6,060 nt of DNA from contig JABEVM010000215.1 in NCBI GenBank assembly GCA_013041585.1, positions 1 to 6,060 on the forward strand, given 5' to 3'. Positions 1 to 5,814 of this stretch are shown here, in pieces. The notes under the pieces are model-generated. The model saw only the letters and a list, made by a program, of their open reading frames with translations. It was not told the origin of the DNA and did not search any database. This DNA comes from Chlamydiota bacterium. GTDB taxonomy: Bacteria; Chlamydiota; Chlamydiia; Chlamydiales; Rhabdochlamydiaceae. The first letter of the stretch is position 1, and every line of letters starts with the position of its first letter. The translations under genes and the position numbers were made by a program.

Positions 1-424
1 CAGCTTGGATCCCTTCCCAAGTAGACGCAAGCTTGATCAGGATGCGTTTTCTATCAACTCCTGCGTTTTCATACATGGAAATGAGGGATCTTGCCTTTGC
101 AATGCTTCCTTCTACATCATAAGAGAGCCTTGCATCCACTTCTGTAGAGACGCGCCCCGGAACAATTTTTAGAATTTCGAGCCCAAATTTGACAAAGACT
201 TTATCTAAAATCAGCTTCTTCTCTTCTGAAGGAGAGAGTTTTTTTGCTTTACCAAACGCAATTGCTTCATCGACAAGATGAGAATACTCTGGTTTGCTAG
301 AGGCTGCGAAGATGAGAGAGGGATTGGTTGTAGCGTCGGTCGGCTTAAATTTTTTAATTTCTTCAATTTCACCTGTATCTGCAACAATGGTTGTCATCTT
401 TTTGAGCTGCTCTAGCTGATTCAT
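1..424 (-). CDS. tal: Transaldolase, N-terminal 141 residues (runs off the left edge)
   Basis: This is a cytosolic enzyme of the non-oxidative pentose phosphate pathway. It moves a dihydroxyacetone unit from sedoheptulose 7-phosphate to glyceraldehyde 3-phosphate through a lysine Schiff base. Translating the minus strand from the ATG at 424 gives an open frame to the window edge with classic TalB-type motifs: VADTG (Asp16), TDATTNPSL (Asn34), STEVDARLS (Glu95) and RILIKLASTWEG with the Schiff-base Lys131. These match Asp17, Asn35, Glu96 and Lys132 of E. coli TalB at an offset of one, so the N-terminus is intact and this ATG is the likely start. An AAAGGA ribosome site (431-436) sits six bases upstream. 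The C-terminal part of the barrel is outside the window. The gene lies 42 bases downstream of the His-tailed small protein gene on the same strand and may be read from the same transcript. A transaldolase gene beside the V-ATPase operon also fits Chlamydia gene order. Confidence 0.95.
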   Translation of the reverse strand, partial: MNQLEQLKKMTTIVADTGEIEEIKKFKPTDATTNPSLIFAASSKPEYSHLVDEAIAFGKAKKLSPSEEKKLILDKVFVKFGLEILKIVPGRVSTEVDARLSYDVEGSIAKARSLISMYENAGVDRKRILIKLASTWEGIQA

Positions 425-457
425 ATGGTTTCCTTTCGATTCAAATGGTTTCTTTAT
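418..457 (-). repeat. Imperfect 20-bp tandem duplication over the tal start region
   Basis: On the plus strand the units are 418-437 and 438-457. Their first 15 bases, GATTCATATGGTTTC and GATTCAAATGGTTTC, differ at one position, and 16 of 20 bases match overall. In mRNA sense the downstream copy holds the ribosome site, the ATG and the first codons of tal. The upstream copy has ATT where the start context has ATA, so it carries no ATG. The duplication is read directly from the sequence; any effect on translation is unknown. Confidence 0.75.
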
Positions 458-466
458 TAATAAGAT

Positions 467-727
467 TTATTTTTTGTGGTCGTGATGGTGGTGATGCTTA
501 TGATGATCATAGTGATTCGCCACGATAAGACAAGTCACGACGGCTACTGTGACAACACCGATCGCTAAGAAGATATTTTGCCATTGCTTTGCTTTGCCGG
601 CGTTATAGATCTCTTTCGGTGCTTTGCTAACTTCTCTGGGTTCTTTTGGAACTGGAGTCACGTCGCTTGCCCTGAGTGTAGTGGTTACGAGAGCTAAAAT
701 CATAAAGGTAGAGATGGCTTTTTTCAT
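467..727 (-). CDS. Small membrane protein with a natural histidine-rich C-terminal tail, function unknown
   Basis: This 86-residue protein is not one I recognise. Residues 1-20 look like a signal peptide (MKK start, hydrophobic core, possible cleavage after LRA at 20). A Pro/Lys/Glu-rich linker spans about 21-48. Residues 51-70 form one hydrophobic helix containing the only cysteine (Cys66). The tail from Asn71 to Lys86 has nine histidines and two aspartates in 16 residues. If the signal peptide is cleaved, the linker would be outside the inner membrane and the His tail in the cytosol; if uncleaved, the protein would have two transmembrane helices. A His/Asp tail commonly binds Ni, Zn, Co or Cu, so metal buffering or sensing is possible but is inference. 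The start is the only suitable ATG; upstream there is just a weak AGAG (738-741). The neighbour at 855-1106 has the same architecture, and tal follows 42 bases downstream. The signal peptide, helix and tail together make a chance ORF unlikely. Confidence 0.75.
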   Translation of the reverse strand: MKKAISTFMILALVTTTLRASDVTPVPKEPREVSKAPKEIYNAGKAKQWQNIFLAIGVVTVAVVTCLIVANHYDHHKHHHHHDHKK

Positions 728-751
728 AGGGGCTTAACTCTGGTTAATCTA

Positions 752-780
752 AAGATATTTTTTACGTATGCGTACTTTTC
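752..780 (-). promoter_or_regulatory. Candidate promoter/operator of the His-tailed protein gene
   Basis: Reading the minus strand, a possible -10 box TATCTT lies at 757-752, four of six to consensus. Just upstream is CGCATACGT (772-764), which recurs at the same distance from the start of the other small gene. It lies within a near-palindrome with TACG/CGTA arms (763-774). No convincing -35 is visible about 17 bases further up (GAAAAG). The promoter call is weak; the shared 9-mer is solid. Confidence 0.3.
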
Positions 781-817
781 TTAAGGATAATCCCAAAGAA
801 ATGAGTTTAGCTGAGAT

Positions 818-833
818 TTTATCTGTAGATAAA
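818..833. repeat. Perfect 7-bp dyad TTTATCT-GT-AGATAAA
   Basis: The arms TTTATCT (818-824) and AGATAAA (827-833) are exact inverted copies with only two bases between them. It lies in the 127-base gap between the two small minus-strand genes, 22 bases past the stop of the upstream one and about 90 bases before the start of the downstream one. The two-base centre and AT-rich arms suit a protein-binding dyad better than an intrinsic terminator, and no clear U-run follows on the minus strand. Its function is unknown. Confidence 0.45.
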
Positions 834-854
834 TAAGAGTTCAAGCCATCTTTT

Positions 855-1106
855 TTAGTTCTTTGCAGAACTTTGCTGTAAACCAAGAGTGACAACGGTC
901 ACAACCACAGCAAGGATTGCTCCCCATGCGAACATAGAGCTTCCTAGAGCTGTAAATGCGCCATCTCCTCCGCCGATATCATGACGGTAAAGTCTGTCAG
1001 AGCATTCTTGTAGCTCTGTAATTTCTTCTCTTTCTTCCCAAGCAAAAGAAGGAGAGGAAGACAAAACTACGAGTAATGATAGAGCGCAAAATAAGATTTT
1101 TTTCAT
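855..1106 (-). CDS. Small exported or membrane protein, function unknown
   Basis: This 83-residue protein is not one I recognise. Residues 1-22 are a good signal peptide, with Lys2-Lys3, a Leu/Val-rich core and a likely cut after SFA at 22. An acidic stretch follows (WEEREEITELQE, 23-34), then Cys35, a charged segment, a Gly-rich turn (GGGDG, 45-49), and one hydrophobic helix at about 58-76 ending in a short QQSSAKN tail. Cys7 is too early for a lipobox, so a lipoprotein is unlikely. The start is supported by an AGAGG ribosome site (1117-1121) ten bases upstream. It is divergent from atpE. Its architecture and upstream 9-mer match those of the His-tailed gene downstream, so the two may be co-regulated or distant relatives, although their sequences differ outside the hydrophobic helix. 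It has one predicted transmembrane helix after the signal peptide, not the bilobed hydrophobic domain typical of chlamydial Inc proteins. Confidence 0.7.
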   Translation of the reverse strand: MKKILFCALSLLVVLSSSPSFAWEEREEITELQECSDRLYRHDIGGGDGAFTALGSSMFAWGAILAVVVTVVTLGLQQSSAKN

Positions 1107-1129
1107 AAAGCCAAGGCCTCTTTTTCAGT

Positions 1130-1158
1130 CCTATAAAACTCAACGTATGCGAGCTAGA
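1130..1158 (-). promoter_or_regulatory. Candidate promoter of the 83-residue protein gene
   Basis: On the minus strand a TTTATA/TATAGG -10-like box lies at 1137-1130, about 25 bases before the start codon. CGCATACGT (1151-1143) sits just upstream of it, and only a poor -35 is present around 1158-1153. An A10 run (the complement of 1171-1180) would fall near -46 to -55, where an UP element would act. Transcription start would be near 1124. This is inference from position and composition. Confidence 0.35.
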
Positions 1159-1164
1159 AATTTA

Positions 1165-1197
1165 GTGCAATTTTTTTTTTAGCTCTTTTTATATAGG
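1165..1197 (+). promoter_or_regulatory. Candidate promoter of the V-ATPase operon
   Basis: A TATATAGG -10-like box (1190-1197) is preceded by a T10 run (1171-1180) and a poor -35 candidate, GTGCAA (1165-1170). Spacing is 19 bases to TATATA. AT-rich spacers are known to matter in some chlamydial housekeeping promoters. A start near 1204 would give a leader of about 69 bases before the atpE ATG at 1273. It is the most plausible site in the divergent region, but the -35 is weak. Confidence 0.35.
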
Positions 1198-1272
1198 ACT
1201 TGAAAAAATTGATTGAAAAAAACACCATCTATAGAGAATAACATAATGCAAACTTTTCGAAAACGAGGACAC

Positions 1273-1899
1273 ATGCAAGAACTAGAGGTAGGAAAAGAGA
1301 GAGTTAAAAAAATTTGCGATATTCTTCGAAAAGAAACACTGCAGCCAGCGCGAGAGGAAGCAGATCAAATCCTAGAAAATGCCCGCATTGAAGCGGAAGA
1401 AATTATCCAGCAAGCAGAGAAAAAAGCGCAGCAGATTCTAGAAAAAGCCCACCAAAATATTCAAAAAGATAAAGTTGTTTTCGAAGCCTCACTACGTCAA
1501 TCCTATATTCAAATTCTAGAAACACTTCGTCAAGCAATTGAAAAGAAGCTGATGAATCAGGAATTAAAACACCTGATTGCTGCCCAATTGCAAGATCCGA
1601 GTGCCTTAGCGTCCTTGATTTCAGCTGTTGTGCAAGCAATCAAAAAAGAAGGGATTGAAGCGGATTTAAGCGCGTATATTTCTTCAACAGTTTCTGCAAG
1701 ATCTGTCAATGTGCTCTTAGCGAAGGGGATCATAGATAGACTTAAAGAGAAAAGCGTTCTCTTAAGCGGAATCGGTGGAGGTGTTGAGATCAAATGGGAA
1801 AAAGAAAATATTACCATCGACATATCCGATGAATCTCTTAAAGAGCTGCTCGCAGCTCATATCCATAAAGATTTTCGTGACGTCTTTTTTGGAACGTAA
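1273..1899 (+). CDS. atpE: V-type ATP synthase/ATPase subunit E (peripheral stalk)
   Basis: Subunit E forms the outer stalk that holds the A3B3 head still against the membrane stator. From the ATG at 1273 the protein is 208 residues, the length I recall for Chlamydia AtpE. It begins with the family-like pattern GKERVKKICDILRKETLQPA. Residues about 8-85 are a long Ala/Glu/Lys/Gln-rich helix with repeated A-x-x-I/E-A spacing (EEADQILENA, EAEEIIQQAEKKAQQ), as in stalk coiled coils. Residues about 95-208 form the globular C-terminal domain, ending HKDFRDVFFGT. Upstream in-frame starts exist (TTG 1213, ATG 1246) and would add 20 or 9 residues of atypical sequence. The 1273 start is preferred for its fit to the family and for a nearby GAGGA (1265-1269), although that spacing is short (3 bases). 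It is the first gene of the operon, and the next gene starts 3 bases after its stop. No separate subunit G partner is seen in the window. Confidence 0.93.
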   Translation: MQELEVGKERVKKICDILRKETLQPAREEADQILENARIEAEEIIQQAEKKAQQILEKAHQNIQKDKVVFEASLRQSYIQILETLRQAIEKKLMNQELKHLIAAQLQDPSALASLISAVVQAIKKEGIEADLSAYISSTVSARSVNVLLAKGIIDRLKEKSVLLSGIGGGVEIKWEKENITIDISDESLKELLAAHIHKDFRDVFFGT

Positions 1900-1902
1900 C
1901 TT

Positions 1903-2676
1903 ATGGCAAACTATTACTTTTTGGCTGCATCTCTACCTTCTTTAGTAATCGGAGAAAAGCCAGAAATTACTTTTGATGAGCTCAGTAGCCGACTTAAGAT
2001 CAATCTCAGTAAAAAAGACTTTGAAAAAGTGGTTGTTCTAAGGCGCTATGTAGACATAGAGAACGTGCGTTACCTTTTGCTTGATCAGCCTATTGAAGAT
2101 CGCGGTAACTTTTCGGAACTCGAGCTTGATGAAGCGCTCCTTACATTTTCGGGACTGCCGGAGTATTTTTTCGACTTTTTTGCAAAATATACAGGGGCAG
2201 AAGAGAGGCTTAAGTATTTTTCTGAGGCATTCTCTTCCTACTTTTTAGAAGAGGCTGCAAAACAAAAAGGCTTTGTACATACCTACCTTACTTTTGAAAG
2301 AGGGGTTCGCCTGGTGCTTTTAGCTCTTCGCGCGAAAGCACTTCGAAAGGATGTGTTTCAGGAATTACAATTCGAGGATTTTACCGAACCCTTTATCGCA
2401 CAGATCTTAGCGCAAAAGGATATGGAAATATATGAGCCTCCAATGGAGTTTGCTGAGCTTAAAGAGATATTTACTTTTACTTCCCATGATCCGTGGGAGA
2501 GGCATAGGCGTATAGCGGAGTATCGTTTTACAAAGATCCAAGAAATGGTAAGCAAGCCTTTGTTTTCTATCGAGTGGATTTTAGCTTATATGCTTCAACT
2601 TCGAATTGTAGAGATGTGGAACGAGATGAGTGAGGAAAAGGGTAAGGAGATAGTAACTTCCTTGGCTAAAATATAG
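1903..2676 (+). CDS. DUF2764-like V-ATPase operon protein, candidate subunit C-type rotor socket
   Basis: This 257-residue protein corresponds to the conserved 'hypothetical' gene between atpE and atpA in chlamydial and spirochaetal V-ATPase operons, to my recollection the DUF2764 family. It has no signal peptide or membrane segment and is strongly charged and mostly helical, so it is probably cytosolic or attached to the ATPase. The N-terminus reads ANYYFLAASLPSL. Three segments recall the repeated motif of V-ATPase subunit C (D-x-x-N-hydrophobic ... LRAK): VDIENVRYLLL (50-60), FERGVRLVLLALRAK (131-145) and IEWILAYMLQLRIVEMW (223-239). The segment HDPWERHRRIAEYR (195-208) also resembles the region before the last C-subunit helices. 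A GGAA (1891-1894) eight bases upstream serves as its ribosome site and lies inside the end of atpE, so translation is probably coupled. It occupies the slot where other A/V operons carry C and F. The role as subunit C is inference; family membership and operon position are better supported. Confidence 0.8.
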   Translation: MANYYFLAASLPSLVIGEKPEITFDELSSRLKINLSKKDFEKVVVLRRYVDIENVRYLLLDQPIEDRGNFSELELDEALLTFSGLPEYFFDFFAKYTGAEERLKYFSEAFSSYFLEEAAKQKGFVHTYLTFERGVRLVLLALRAKALRKDVFQELQFEDFTEPFIAQILAQKDMEIYEPPMEFAELKEIFTFTSHDPWERHRRIAEYRFTKIQEMVSKPLFSIEWILAYMLQLRIVEMWNEMSEEKGKEIVTSLAKI

Positions 2677-2719
2677 AAAAAAGTGTTTATAAAAGAATTT
2701 TAACGATCAGTTGAGCTTT

Positions 2720-4513
2720 ATGAATAATGAAAAAGCATTTGGGAAAGTAGTCAAAGCATTCGGAAACCTGCTGCATGTCGAATTTACGGGTTCCATCAAG
2801 CAAGGCGAGCTGGCCATGGTACACGTGGGGAATGTGGAGCTGAAAGCTGAAGTGATAGAAATTTCTGGTTCGGAAGCCAAGATACAAGTTTTCGAAGATA
2901 CAAGAGGGGTAAAAACCGGTACAGAGGTCTCTTTCACAGGCAATCTTTTGGAAGCAGAACTAGGTCCTGGGCTTTTGACATCGATTGTGGATGGTCTCCA
3001 AAACCCTTTAGAGAAAGTGGCTGATGCAACCGGGCTATTCTTGAGTCGTGGAGTCTATATGTCCTCTTTAGATCGGACCAAGCATTGGGATTATAACCCA
3101 ACTGCTAAAGTCGGTGATCTTGTTTCGAAAGGGGATAGCTTAGGGTTTACGATGGAAGGCAGATTTCACCACTATATCATGGTGCCATTCCACGACCTGC
3201 GTCAATTTACGATCACTTGGGTCATCGAAAGAGGATCCTATCCAATTGATACAGTAGTTGCCAAGGGAGTTGATGAACAAGGTGTTGAGACCCATTTTAC
3301 TATGGTTCAGAAATGGCCGGTAAAGTCGCCTCTTCTTTTTGGAGAAAAGCTCAAACCATATGAGATGATGGATACGGGACTGCGTGTGATCGATACGCAG
3401 CTGCCTGTCCTGCGAGGAGGCACATTTTGCGCTCCAGGTCCATTCGGAGCTGGCAAAACGGTGCTTCAGCATCACCTTTCAAAATACTCTGCAGTCGATG
3501 TTGTGATTGTTGTGGCTTGCGGGGAGAGAGCGGGGGAAGTTGTAGAGGTTCTTCGAACCTTTCCTCAGCTTACAGACCACCGCACATCCGAGCCGCTCAT
3601 CAACCGTACAGTGATTATTTGTAATACTTCTTCTATGCCAGTGGCGGCAAGGGAAGCCTCTATTTACATGGGAGCTACCATTGCTGAATATTATAGGCAA
3701 ATGGGATTAAACGTTTTACTTCTTGCTGATTCCACCTCTCGCTGGGCGCAGGCTATGAGAGAGATGTCGGGAAGGCTAGAAGAGATTCCTGGAGAAGAAG
3801 CTTTCCCAGCTTACTTAGCTTCTCGAATTTCGGCCTTTTATGAAAGAGCAGGCGTCATTCGTTTGAAAAATGGAAAACTAGGCTCTCTTACTATCGGTGG
3901 TACCGTTTCTCCAGCTGGAGGAAACTTTGAAGAGCCTGTTACGCAGGCAACGCTTTCTGTGGTAGGTGCTTTCTTAGGGCTTTCTAGAGAAAGGTCAGAT
4001 GCGAGACGCTACCCTGCAATTGATACGCTCATCTCTTGGAGTAAGTATGTTGATGATGTGGGGTCTGAACTCAATCAATTCTTGGAAAATTGGGGTGAGA
4101 AGGTTAAGAGGTCTGCAAAATTTTTACGTTTAGGGGACGAGATCAGCAAGCGTATGGAAGTTGTAGGGGAAGAAGGGGTGCTGCTTCAAGATATGGTTCT
4201 TTATCTCAAATCCGAGCTGTATGATTTTAGCTATTTGCAGCAAAACGCCTTTGATAAGGAAGATTCCTATTCCCCACTTCCAAGACAAGTGGCTCTCTTT
4301 ACTTTGATCAACCGTATATTTGATATTCCTTTCACCTTTACCACACATGATGAGGCCAGGTCCTTTTTCTTAGGGTTACAAGGAATGATAAAAAACCTTA
4401 ATTTTATGCCGTATCCTTCGAAGCAATATGATCACACTTTCGCTGAGATCCATAATAAAATTGAGGAAGTTAGTAAACATTTGCATGAAGAAGCGCTCAA
4501 GAGGAAAAAATGA
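2720..4513 (+). CDS. atpA: V-type ATP synthase/ATPase catalytic subunit A
   Basis: This is the nucleotide-hydrolysing (or synthesising) subunit of the V1 head, working as A3B3. The protein has 597 residues, close to the roughly 590 of chlamydial AtpA. An N-terminal beta-barrel covers about residues 5-75. The extra 'bulge' (non-homologous region) typical of A subunits covers about 105-195. The nucleotide domain has Walker A GPFGAGKT (240-247, Lys246), GERAGE with the likely general base Glu269, and Walker B LLLADSTSRWA with Asp337. A helical C-terminal domain follows from about 430. All catalytic residues are present. A TTG at 2711 would add three residues, but the ATG at 2720 is preferred. 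No good Shine-Dalgarno is visible before either, only GAG at 2713-2715. The gene follows a 43-base gap, the largest within the operon, and its stop overlaps the atpB start by four bases (ATGA). GERAGE in place of the more common GERGNE matches what I recall of Chlamydia AtpA. Confidence 0.97.
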   Translation: MNNEKAFGKVVKAFGNLLHVEFTGSIKQGELAMVHVGNVELKAEVIEISGSEAKIQVFEDTRGVKTGTEVSFTGNLLEAELGPGLLTSIVDGLQNPLEKVADATGLFLSRGVYMSSLDRTKHWDYNPTAKVGDLVSKGDSLGFTMEGRFHHYIMVPFHDLRQFTITWVIERGSYPIDTVVAKGVDEQGVETHFTMVQKWPVKSPLLFGEKLKPYEMMDTGLRVIDTQLPVLRGGTFCAPGPFGAGKTVLQHHLSKYSAVDVVIVVACGERAGEVVEVLRTFPQLTDHRTSEPLINRTVIICNTSSMPVAAREASIYMGATIAEYYRQMGLNVLLLADSTSRWAQAMREMSGRLEEIPGEEAFPAYLASRISAFYERAGVIRLKNGKLGSLTIGGTVSPAGGNFEEPVTQATLSVVGAFLGLSRERSDARRYPAIDTLISWSKYVDDVGSELNQFLENWGEKVKRSAKFLRLGDEISKRMEVVGEEGVLLQDMVLYLKSELYDFSYLQQNAFDKEDSYSPLPRQVALFTLINRIFDIPFTFTTHDEARSFFLGLQGMIKNLNFMPYPSKQYDHTFAEIHNKIEEVSKHLHEEALKRKK

Positions 4514-5814
4514 GAAAAGTGTATGATAGAATCCTAGACATGCGGGGGAACTTGCTCACAGTTCGCGCTAAAGGAATTTCTTTAGGAGAGATGGCGCGTA
4601 TCGAAAAGAAGAGTGGACAAATCATTTATGCTTCCGTCCTTCGTGTGGATGAAGACCTAGTCACCTTGCAAGCTTTTGAAAACAGCCGTGGAATCTCTAC
4701 AAGTGACAGAGTGACTTTTTTGGGTAAACTGATGCAAGCGACCTACAGCGAAACTCTTCTAGGAAGAAGATTTCGCGGCTCAGGAGAGCCGATCGATCTA
4801 GGTCCTCAGATATTTGGAGAGAAGATCGAAATAGGATCTCCTTCTTTTAACCCTGTGCGCCGCATCATCCCAAGAGAGTTAGTACGAACCAATATTCCCA
4901 TGATCGATGTGTTTAACTGCCTTGTAAGATCGCAGAAAATCCCTATTTTTTCTGTAGCGGGAGAACCTTATAATGCCCTGCTCATGCGGATTGCCAATCA
5001 GACCAATGCTGACGTGGTGATTATCGGCGGGATGGGACTTCGTTTTGATGACTATCAAGCTTTTATCGATAATGCAGAAAGAGCGGGATCAATCCATAAG
5101 ACAATCATGTACATTCACCAAGCAACGGATCCCGTTGTAGAATGTTTACTTGTCCCTGATATGGCGCTTGCTGTTGCAGAAAAATTTGCGACCCTAGATA
5201 AAAACGTTTTGGTGCTTTTAACAGACATGACAGCTTTTGCAGATTCTTTGAAAGAGATTGCGATCACTATGGACCAGGTTCCTTCAAACAGGGGATATCC
5301 TGGATCTTTATATTCTGATTTGGCATCGCGCTATGAAAAAGCGGTTGATATCGATGGGAGCGGCTCGATTACAATTTTATCCGTGACCACAATGCCTGGA
5401 GGAGATGTAACCCATCCAATCCCAGATAACACGGGATATATTACGGAAGGGCAATTCTATCTTCATGGCGGACGTATTGATCCTTTCGGATCTTTATCAA
5501 GGCTTAAGCAGCTTGTGATTGGAAAAGTAACAAGAGAGGACCATGGGGATTTAGCTAATACCCTCATTCGTCTCTATGCGGATTCAAAAAAGGCGAAAGA
5601 GCGGGAATCTATGGGTTTTAAGCTGTCCAAATGGGATGAAAAGCTACTCCGCTACTGTGTCCTTTTTGAAGACAGGATGATGAATTTGCAAGTCAACTGC
5701 AGCTTAGAAGATGCCCTTGACCTCGGCTGGGCAACTCTTGCGCAGTGTTTTGAGACGACTGAAGTCGGAATGAAAGAAAACTTGATAAAAAAATATTGGC
5801 CTAAAAATCGGTGA
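4510..5814 (+). CDS. atpB: V-type ATP synthase/ATPase regulatory subunit B
   Basis: This is the non-catalytic partner of subunit A in the V1 head. It has 434 residues, near the chlamydial length of about 438. The N-terminal barrel is followed by LGRRFRGSGEPID (84-96) and NPVRRIIPRELVRTNIPMIDVFNCLVR (about 114-140). Where subunit A has its P-loop, B has AGEPYNALL (150-158), lacking the GKT, as expected for a site that does not hydrolyse ATP. Further family motifs are LTDMTAFADSLKEI (237-250), RGYPGSLYSDLASRYEKA (261-278) and HPIPDNTGYITEGQFYL (302-318). SLSRLK (328-333) contains Arg331, the likely arginine finger that completes the catalytic site on A. The ATG overlaps the atpA stop by four bases, and GAGGA (4501-4505) lies four bases upstream, so translation is probably coupled and helps balance A and B. 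No key residue is missing. Confidence 0.97.
   Translation: MRKVYDRILDMRGNLLTVRAKGISLGEMARIEKKSGQIIYASVLRVDEDLVTLQAFENSRGISTSDRVTFLGKLMQATYSETLLGRRFRGSGEPIDLGPQIFGEKIEIGSPSFNPVRRIIPRELVRTNIPMIDVFNCLVRSQKIPIFSVAGEPYNALLMRIANQTNADVVIIGGMGLRFDDYQAFIDNAERAGSIHKTIMYIHQATDPVVECLLVPDMALAVAEKFATLDKNVLVLLTDMTAFADSLKEIAITMDQVPSNRGYPGSLYSDLASRYEKAVDIDGSGSITILSVTTMPGGDVTHPIPDNTGYITEGQFYLHGGRIDPFGSLSRLKQLVIGKVTREDHGDLANTLIRLYADSKKAKERESMGFKLSKWDEKLLRYCVLFEDRMMNLQVNCSLEDALDLGWATLAQCFETTEVGMKENLIKKYWPKNR

Larger units (their letters stand above)
1127..1200. repeat. Inverted 9-bp repeat AGTCCTATA / TATAGGACT in the divergent region
   Basis: The left arm is AGTCCTATA (1127-1135) and the right arm TATAGGACT (1192-1200), separated by 56 bases. 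The similarity continues outward: in their own reading directions the elements read TATAGGACTGAAAAA (minus) and TATAGGACTTGAAAAA (plus), differing by one inserted T. The arms are probably the -10 and start regions of two divergent promoters, not a hairpin. Confidence 0.6.

Noticed and set aside
454..463. TTATTAATAA palindrome after the His-tailed gene as a terminator
   Set aside because: AT-only, no loop, no U-run, and the next gene starts 30 bases later on the same strand.
734..747. TTAAC-TCTG-GTTAA inverted repeat in the leader of the His-tailed gene, covering its weak AGAG ribosome site
   Set aside because: A 5-bp AT-rich stem is too weak and too common to support a regulatory claim.
1213..1272. 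In-frame upstream extension of atpE from TTG 1213 or ATG 1246
   Set aside because: The added residues do not resemble the family N-terminus, while the ATG at 1273 gives a 208-residue protein starting like known AtpE with a nearby GAGGA.
2662..2693. Possible internal promoter before atpA (TTGGCT at 2662, TATAAA at 2688)
   Set aside because: Spacing is 20 bases and the -35 matches only four of six; AT-rich DNA gives such matches by chance, so it is not listed as a feature.
3140..3475. Minus-strand open frame of 111 codons inside atpA, and other frames antisense to the ATPase genes
   Set aside because: They lie wholly opposite strongly conserved coding sequence, have no ribosome site or family features, and are best explained as shadows of the real genes.
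4957..4986. Missing P-loop lysine in subunit B as a sign of damage
   Set aside because: V-type B subunits normally lack a working P-loop; the arginine finger and other motifs are intact.
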